A stretch of DNA of 64,000 nt from Brachynemurus nebulosus (Eukaryota > Arthropoda > Insecta > Neuroptera > Myrmeleontidae), in contig JAPWDM010000005.1 in the NCBI GenBank assembly GCA_035578155.1, positions 21,140,877 through 21,204,876 of the forward strand, written 5' to 3'. Under the pieces are notes generated by a model. It was not told the origin of the DNA. It saw only the letters and a list, made by a program, of their open reading frames with translations, and made no database searches. Below are positions 59,320-64,000 of this stretch, piece after piece; position 1 is the stretch's first letter, and the number at the start of each line of letters is the position of its first letter. A program made the translations under genes and the position numbers.

Positions 59320-59700
59320 GGGTAAATTTATTGGTGGATTACGTCATGATCCTTGCGTCTAGTTGATTAATTTTGTTGTACTTTTTATTAGTGAATTCCC
59401 GATTGGGAAATTTCGGTATTACAGCCACTGTTATGGTAAGATATAGGAGTGTATGTGTGTTTGTATGTGCATGTCCGTGCGATAACTCTTGAACGAAGCG
59501 TCCTATTTTTACGAAATTTAGTGAGAGCAAAGACCCTCGGATACTTCTTTGGTCGGACACATTTGATACCCGGAACCGTTAAAATTCAAAACCGTTGTTC
59601 TATCTAAGCGGGTTTTCGAGAAAAAGTAAATTTTGTAATAGTGCTTTTAAAAACAAATTTTTTTCTAGGTGGAAATACGTAAAATTCACAAAATTCATAG
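59320..59700 (+). repeat. Insect-type dispersed repeat fragment
   Basis: AGTGAATTCCCGATTGGGAAATTT, GTATGTGTGTTTGTATGTGCATGTCCGTGC, ATAACTCTTGAACGAAGCG and TTTTTACGAAATTTAGTGAG follow the layout of the repeat at 51906 (a short inverted start, a T/G-rich tract, then an ATAACTC(G/T)(A/T)GAACG block). The 73-codon frame on the minus strand is not a gene. Confidence 0.5.
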
Positions 59701-60855
59701 TTTTCGAAAATATTTTTAAAAATAGTAAAATTTTGTTTCTGTTATCATGAACCAGTGTACGTCAGCCTATTTGCGTCGAACTCACTAGAAAATTTGTGTA
59801 TTTCTAACCACCCTGTACCGTGAAATAATATAAACATTTAGTTACATTGTGGTCTTGTATTATATTTCACTGTGACTAATGTAGTTTAGTTATTCTATTG
59901 GAAATTGACCGTACATTTTTCATTTTACCAAACATAGTAGCATTCACAACTACTAATCAACATTTATAAAAAACAATTGAAAGGATACGGTAGGTATTTG
60001 TAGAAGATAAATACGTAGGAGGAAGATGGGTAAGGAGACGAATGATTTAAATAGCAGCTTAATTTGCATTATATTAAAAATTGTTATTGAATCATATTTT
60101 GTACGTCATTTTGTATTGTTAAGGCTGTCTTTATAAATATTTGCCGTTTTAATTAGCGTTTTTAAGAAGACGGAAACATTAATTAAAGGCAGAAATATTA
60201 ACTACATACGTTTCATTGTATTTGAGAAACATTAATTCAACACAAAACATTTAAAAGTAGTTAAGCAGTTTATTAATAGTATATTGTTCAACGACCTAGC
60301 AATGATAGCTATTACTTACGAAGATGAAATTGCATCTGAGTGAGTAATAGCCATTACAAGCGAGTAGAATACGATATTTTTTCTACGACTTTTTTCCTTT
60401 TTTATTTAAATAAAATTGAATATAAATTTTAAATCAAATTTTTAATCTATTTCTAATTTCATTAAATGTTTGTATGATTTGTATAAAACGATCAAAACAA
60501 AATATAAACTACTTTGTTTACTTGAACGTTAGTACGTAACATATATTAAATTAAAACTTGATACATACATTATTCACAAAACAATCGCAAACCCACTGAA
60601 TAATGGTTAATACTGTGATTTCATTGGTCAAAAAGGTATTGAGTAATGATCATTCCTCTACACCTTTGAATAATGCCTAACTTTCTCAACAATTAACAGA
60701 TATATAATGCGTGTGTTCTTCAACAGGAGTAAAAAAAAATTTAATCAGTTTGTTTTTAGTAATAACCTCTGGGGTAAAATGGTTAGGGTAATTGGACGAT
60801 CTATGGTATTTATATTTCTACTTACAATATCAAAAGAATTCACAAAGCTTTAAAG
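59701..60855. other. AT-rich sequence with a small inverted repeat
   Basis: AGCTATTACTTAC near 60308 and GTGAGTAATAGCC near 60340 form a short hairpin. Nothing else supported. Confidence 0.45.
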
Positions 60856-60930
60856 CAGGGTTTCCCAAAGTTTTGCGTCGGCGGGCCAAATTGTAAATAC
60901 CAAAATATTTGGCAGGCCAGAAAAAATGAG
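60856..60930 (+). mobile_element. hAT-like left end, solitary
   Basis: CAGGGTTTCCCAAAGTTTTG with GGCGGGCCAAA downstream resembles the ends of hAT elements. No matching right end was found downstream to the window edge, so this is either a truncated element or a chance match. Confidence 0.4.
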
Positions 60931-61249
60931 TACAAAGAAAAATTGTTTTTGTTTACTTAAACAACTTTGTGGTTTGGATTAACAAACTCTATATAACAGT
61001 GTTACACTAGAATTACTCAAAGTTCGTTAACGGATTTACGGATTTTTGTAGCTGTTAATTGAACTTGGATAAACTTAAGTTGATGACGTCATCAGGTTCA
61101 TTAATTTTCTTAAAAGCTCCAACAACCAAAAATTTTCCCAAGTTAATATTAACAAAGGGTGTATTTATGCAACAAAAAATATACTGGTGTGATACAAAAT
61201 ATATTAGTTAAAAATTCTATTATTTACACATAACAGTCTCCTATTTTAT

Positions 61250-61650
61250 CAAAAAATTTCTGATAAAATTAGGGGTTGGGGGTGGGGGATGAAACCCCAA
61301 TTATTTTATAATTTTAATTTTGGTATCATAATAAAGATCTTAAAGTGCCATTTACAAATATATATAGTTTCCCTACCAAAGCTCTCACCATTTCCAAGAT
61401 ATTTAAGAAAATTGGAAAAAACTCTAATTTTCAGGGGTGAGTTTCACCCCCTTAAACCGCTTATGGGCACGAACGAAATATGGCTTTTTATTAGTTTTAA
61501 TAAGATTTACAATCCACCAAGGTTTCAAAAATTTTTGAGAGATACAGTTGAATACCTTTCCTTGTTAGTATTGCCAACATATACCCCACCTTCTCTTATC
61601 TATTTAACATGTAGAGATATACATAAGTAAACAGTAGTCAGCTTCAAACG
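61250..61650 (+). repeat. Probable dispersed repeat with GGGGTGAAACCCC-type phrases
   Basis: GGGGGTGGGGGATGAAACCCC near 61270, CTCACCATTTCCAAGATATTTAAGAAAATTGG and CAGGGGTGAGTTTCACCCCC near 61431 recall phrases of insect dispersed repeats. The 113-codon frame at 61289-61630 lies wholly within it, and I do not call it a gene. Confidence 0.45.
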
Positions 61651-62299
61651 CCAAGCTCATCGATATATCGTAATACACACTGAACGTTTGTGGTCACTTC
61701 CGTTCGAGCGTGATAGCACGAATTAATACATACACGTACAACTCTGCTAGCTCAGCTCATTCTATCTCTGTCATACATACGCGATATGTTAGTTTTTCAT
61801 ATTTATACCCATTGATTTCATTATCGATATTGAAGCTTTTAACTCGTTTTATTAAGTAAAAGTTCATTTATTGTATTCGATATTAAAAAAAAAAAAGAAA
61901 ATGGAAAAACTAGAATGAGTCAAGCGAATACAAGTGTATAGTTTGTTAAGTAAACGCCAAACAGTCATTTTTTCCTGTTTGCGATTGTATTTTTTTTTTC
62001 GCTTTTATTCATATCGAAACGTCAAACGTCATTGGAAGATAAGAAATCAATTTATTATATTTTATTTTCTAATGTAGTAAAATACTTATTACATTTTCAT
62101 TTATTAATGTTTACATGTAATTTTTAAAATAATTACATTTTTGTATTTGTTTAATTCGTAAGAAAACCAGTAGATACAGGTGTGTAGCCTAACAGAAACA
62201 TATGACATCCAGCAAATTAGTTACATATTCTGAATAAATTTGGAACGAGCTAGCTAACAAAAAATTGAACTAAATAATTTGATTGTTAATTAATTAAAT
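61651..62299. other. AT-rich sequence, nothing recognised
   Basis: No feature supported. Confidence 0.45.
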
Positions 62300-63040
62300 T
62301 GAACACTCTCAAAACAATTTCTTTCTTCAAAAACATTAAAATTTTTTTTGAATCAAAATAGTTATTTTCGATACATATGCGTAAAGAGAGGTATTCTAGT
62401 AGGCTTAAATTGGGGTACGAGTCTAAGGGACTGACGCATACACGAGATCGAGTGCGCTGTATGCCCCACGAGCCGTTAGGCGAGTGGGGGTAAGCGCACG
62501 AGATCTCGTTGTGTATGCGTCAGTCTCTTTGGCGAGTGCCCCAGTTTAATCCTATTGGATACCTCACTTTACGCATACGTATCGAACATAATTTTTTATA
62601 ACGACGGCTTCTAAAGTTTAATAGAGAGAAAAAAATTAATTATTTTTAAGTAATTTTAGAAAATATTAGGGTTAATTTTATCTTATAGTTAATGTTATAT
62701 GAAAAAAAATTTTTTTATTAATTTATAGATCGTTTTTTTTTTTTTTTTTTTATTAATTTGTTGATCGTTTCCATGTTTAATTTGAATATGATTATCATTG
62801 ACAAATGAATATCATTATTTTCTCGCATAGTTTTAGCTACTTTCACGCACAGTTGTACTTTCGCGCACAGTTACTCTCGTTTGTTTTACAATGATATGAA
62901 AACTGCTCTTTACGCCCACTACACAACGCTCGAATATTGAACTTTAGAAGCGGGTGTTATAAAAAAAATATTTCTTTAATAATGATAATAATAAAAAAAA
63001 TATTTCTTTGAACAAACAAATCGTTTTGAGAGTTTATCAA
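62300..63040. repeat. Compound foldback with an inner hairpin of about 105-bp arms
   Basis: Inner part: from about 62370 to 62586 the two halves mirror each other (TATGCGTAAAGAGAGGTATT against ATACCTCACTTTACGCATA; GACTGACGCATACACGAGATC against GATCTCGTTGTGTATGCGTC). A second pair, ACGACGGCTTCTAAAGTTTAA (near 62602) against TTGAACTTTAGAAGCGGGTG (near 62937), and a third, ACTCTCAAAACAATTTCTTT (near 62304) against GAACAAACAAATCGTTTTGAGAGT (near 63010), show a larger symmetrical structure around it. The outermost arm is related to 32669-32822. Confidence 0.82.
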
Positions 63041-64000
63041 TTTTTTTAAAGCTCTAAATACTAATTTTTTTAGAAATATGAGATTCTAAGCAAAGTAGGT
63101 ACTTATAGATTTTTGATGTTGTTTTTCTCATTTTTAATAAAATCGAAACTGTTTACATAGACAGCAAAGAAATTATACCTCGAAAATAAATCATATTGCT
63201 GATTAGTTATATATTTTTCGCGAAAACTGTTTAATCAGTAAAGGTTAGAGAAAATTAAGAAACTGTATTGACAACATAAAATTTGTTTATGGCAAAAAAT
63301 ATTTCTCGAAAGTTTAAAATATTCATTTTTTAGATATACGTGCCTTCTAAAAGATCTCATGGGGTCATCTAGATTGTCAGATCCCAAGTAATTTTGAGGA
63401 GATTTTAGAATTTGGGGAAATAGTCTCCGGAAAATGAATGAAACGTATTTAGCTGCAGATATTAGATTGAAAAAATATAACTTATTCATGGGAAATAACT
63501 TATGCATCTCGTTAAATGAATAATAGCAGAAAAGTAGCTCACATAATAAAAAAAATAGTATGGATAAGGGTTTCGAAATTTTTACTTATGGTTGAAAAAG
63601 ATGCTGACAATTGCTGGACCTTTACGATCTGTTTTTATTTGCAGTCAGTAACTGCAGATAAGCGACTGATAGATAAATATTTAGAAAATAGTTAATAGCC
63701 AAAAAAAAAGTGTAAAAACCAAAGATTACAAAGAATCAAAGTTTATTTTGCATTTTAGAAGTAAGTGGGTGCATTTTTAAGGAAAGTCGAAAACAGAGTT
63801 GTTGTAAAGTGAAATTCCTATAATAATTTATATTTTATAAATTTTTTTAAAATTTTTCGAAAGTTCATATTTGAAGTCAACTCAGTCTACTTTGACGCCA
63901 CTTTGAGGAAAATAGACTGCTGATTGGAGGTATGTTACGACTACGATTTTGCTGCAGTATTTTGAAAATGTTTCAGTTCTGATAAGAAAGAAATGCGTTT
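63041..64000. other. AT-rich sequence to the window edge, nothing recognised
   Basis: The 90-codon minus-strand frame at 63235-63507 is unassigned. No repeat boundaries seen. Confidence 0.45.

Noticed and set aside
61289..61630. 113-codon plus-strand frame as a gene
   Set aside because: It sits within a stretch resembling insect dispersed repeats and has no recognisable domain.

Overview
The window reads as transposon-dense, gene-free nuclear DNA from an arthropod, most likely an insect. It is strongly AT-rich and carries six (AT)n tracts longer than 50 bp. It also holds repeat motifs I know from insect genomes: degenerate GGGTTCCGTA blocks, ACCCGC...CGCGTGG Helitron-type ends, and CAGTG/CAGGG hAT ends. 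I found no credible protein-coding gene, rRNA, CRISPR array or bacterial-type operon. Open frames are short (about 60 to 124 codons) and fall in AT microsatellites, foldback arms or transposon interiors. I cannot name the species.

Most of what can be described is non-autonomous DNA transposons, and many have target-site duplications (TSDs) readable base by base. Six candidate hAT elements have exact or near-exact 8-bp TSDs (8500-8817, 9391-9721, 31340-32134, 33909-34474, 35866-36585, 44516-45313). A seventh (24300-24707) has its TSD in low-complexity sequence, and an older one (9217-10477) has a 6/8 TSD. TTAA-flanked elements occur at 5091-6353, 5472-6191, 10511-11062, 12736-13350, 38483-38876 and 55722-56880. 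TA-flanked elements include one family with five copies sharing CACGGAGAGAAAA ends (3915, 7120, 27607, 29349, 54275), a mariner-like remnant (6978-8021) and a 1-kb element with GGGGAGAGCGGGGC ends (18366-19400). Helitron-type ends are seen at 41140-41694 and 35781-36751.

Several elements are nested, which gives a relative age order: 5472-6191 inside 5091-6353; 7120-7979 inside 6978-8021; 9391-9721 inside 9217-10477; 35866-36585 inside 35781-36751; and 38483-38876 inside a dispersed repeat whose empty counterpart lies at 46394-46885.

A second theme is long foldbacks (near-perfect inverted repeats): 386-695, 32247-32463, 32669-32822, 39323-39580 (62-bp arms around (TA)n), 58571-58903 (about 130-bp arms) and 62300-63040. 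Tandem arrays include a six-unit 32-bp minisatellite (52823-53016) and a degenerate array of about 160 bp per unit (19830-20425). A head-to-head pair of tRNA-like sequences sits at 2558-2820. The only recognisable protein remnant is the broken N-terminus of a hAT transposase inside 31340-32134, with a more damaged relative inside 35866-36585. The remaining stretches are AT-rich sequence in which I recognise nothing.
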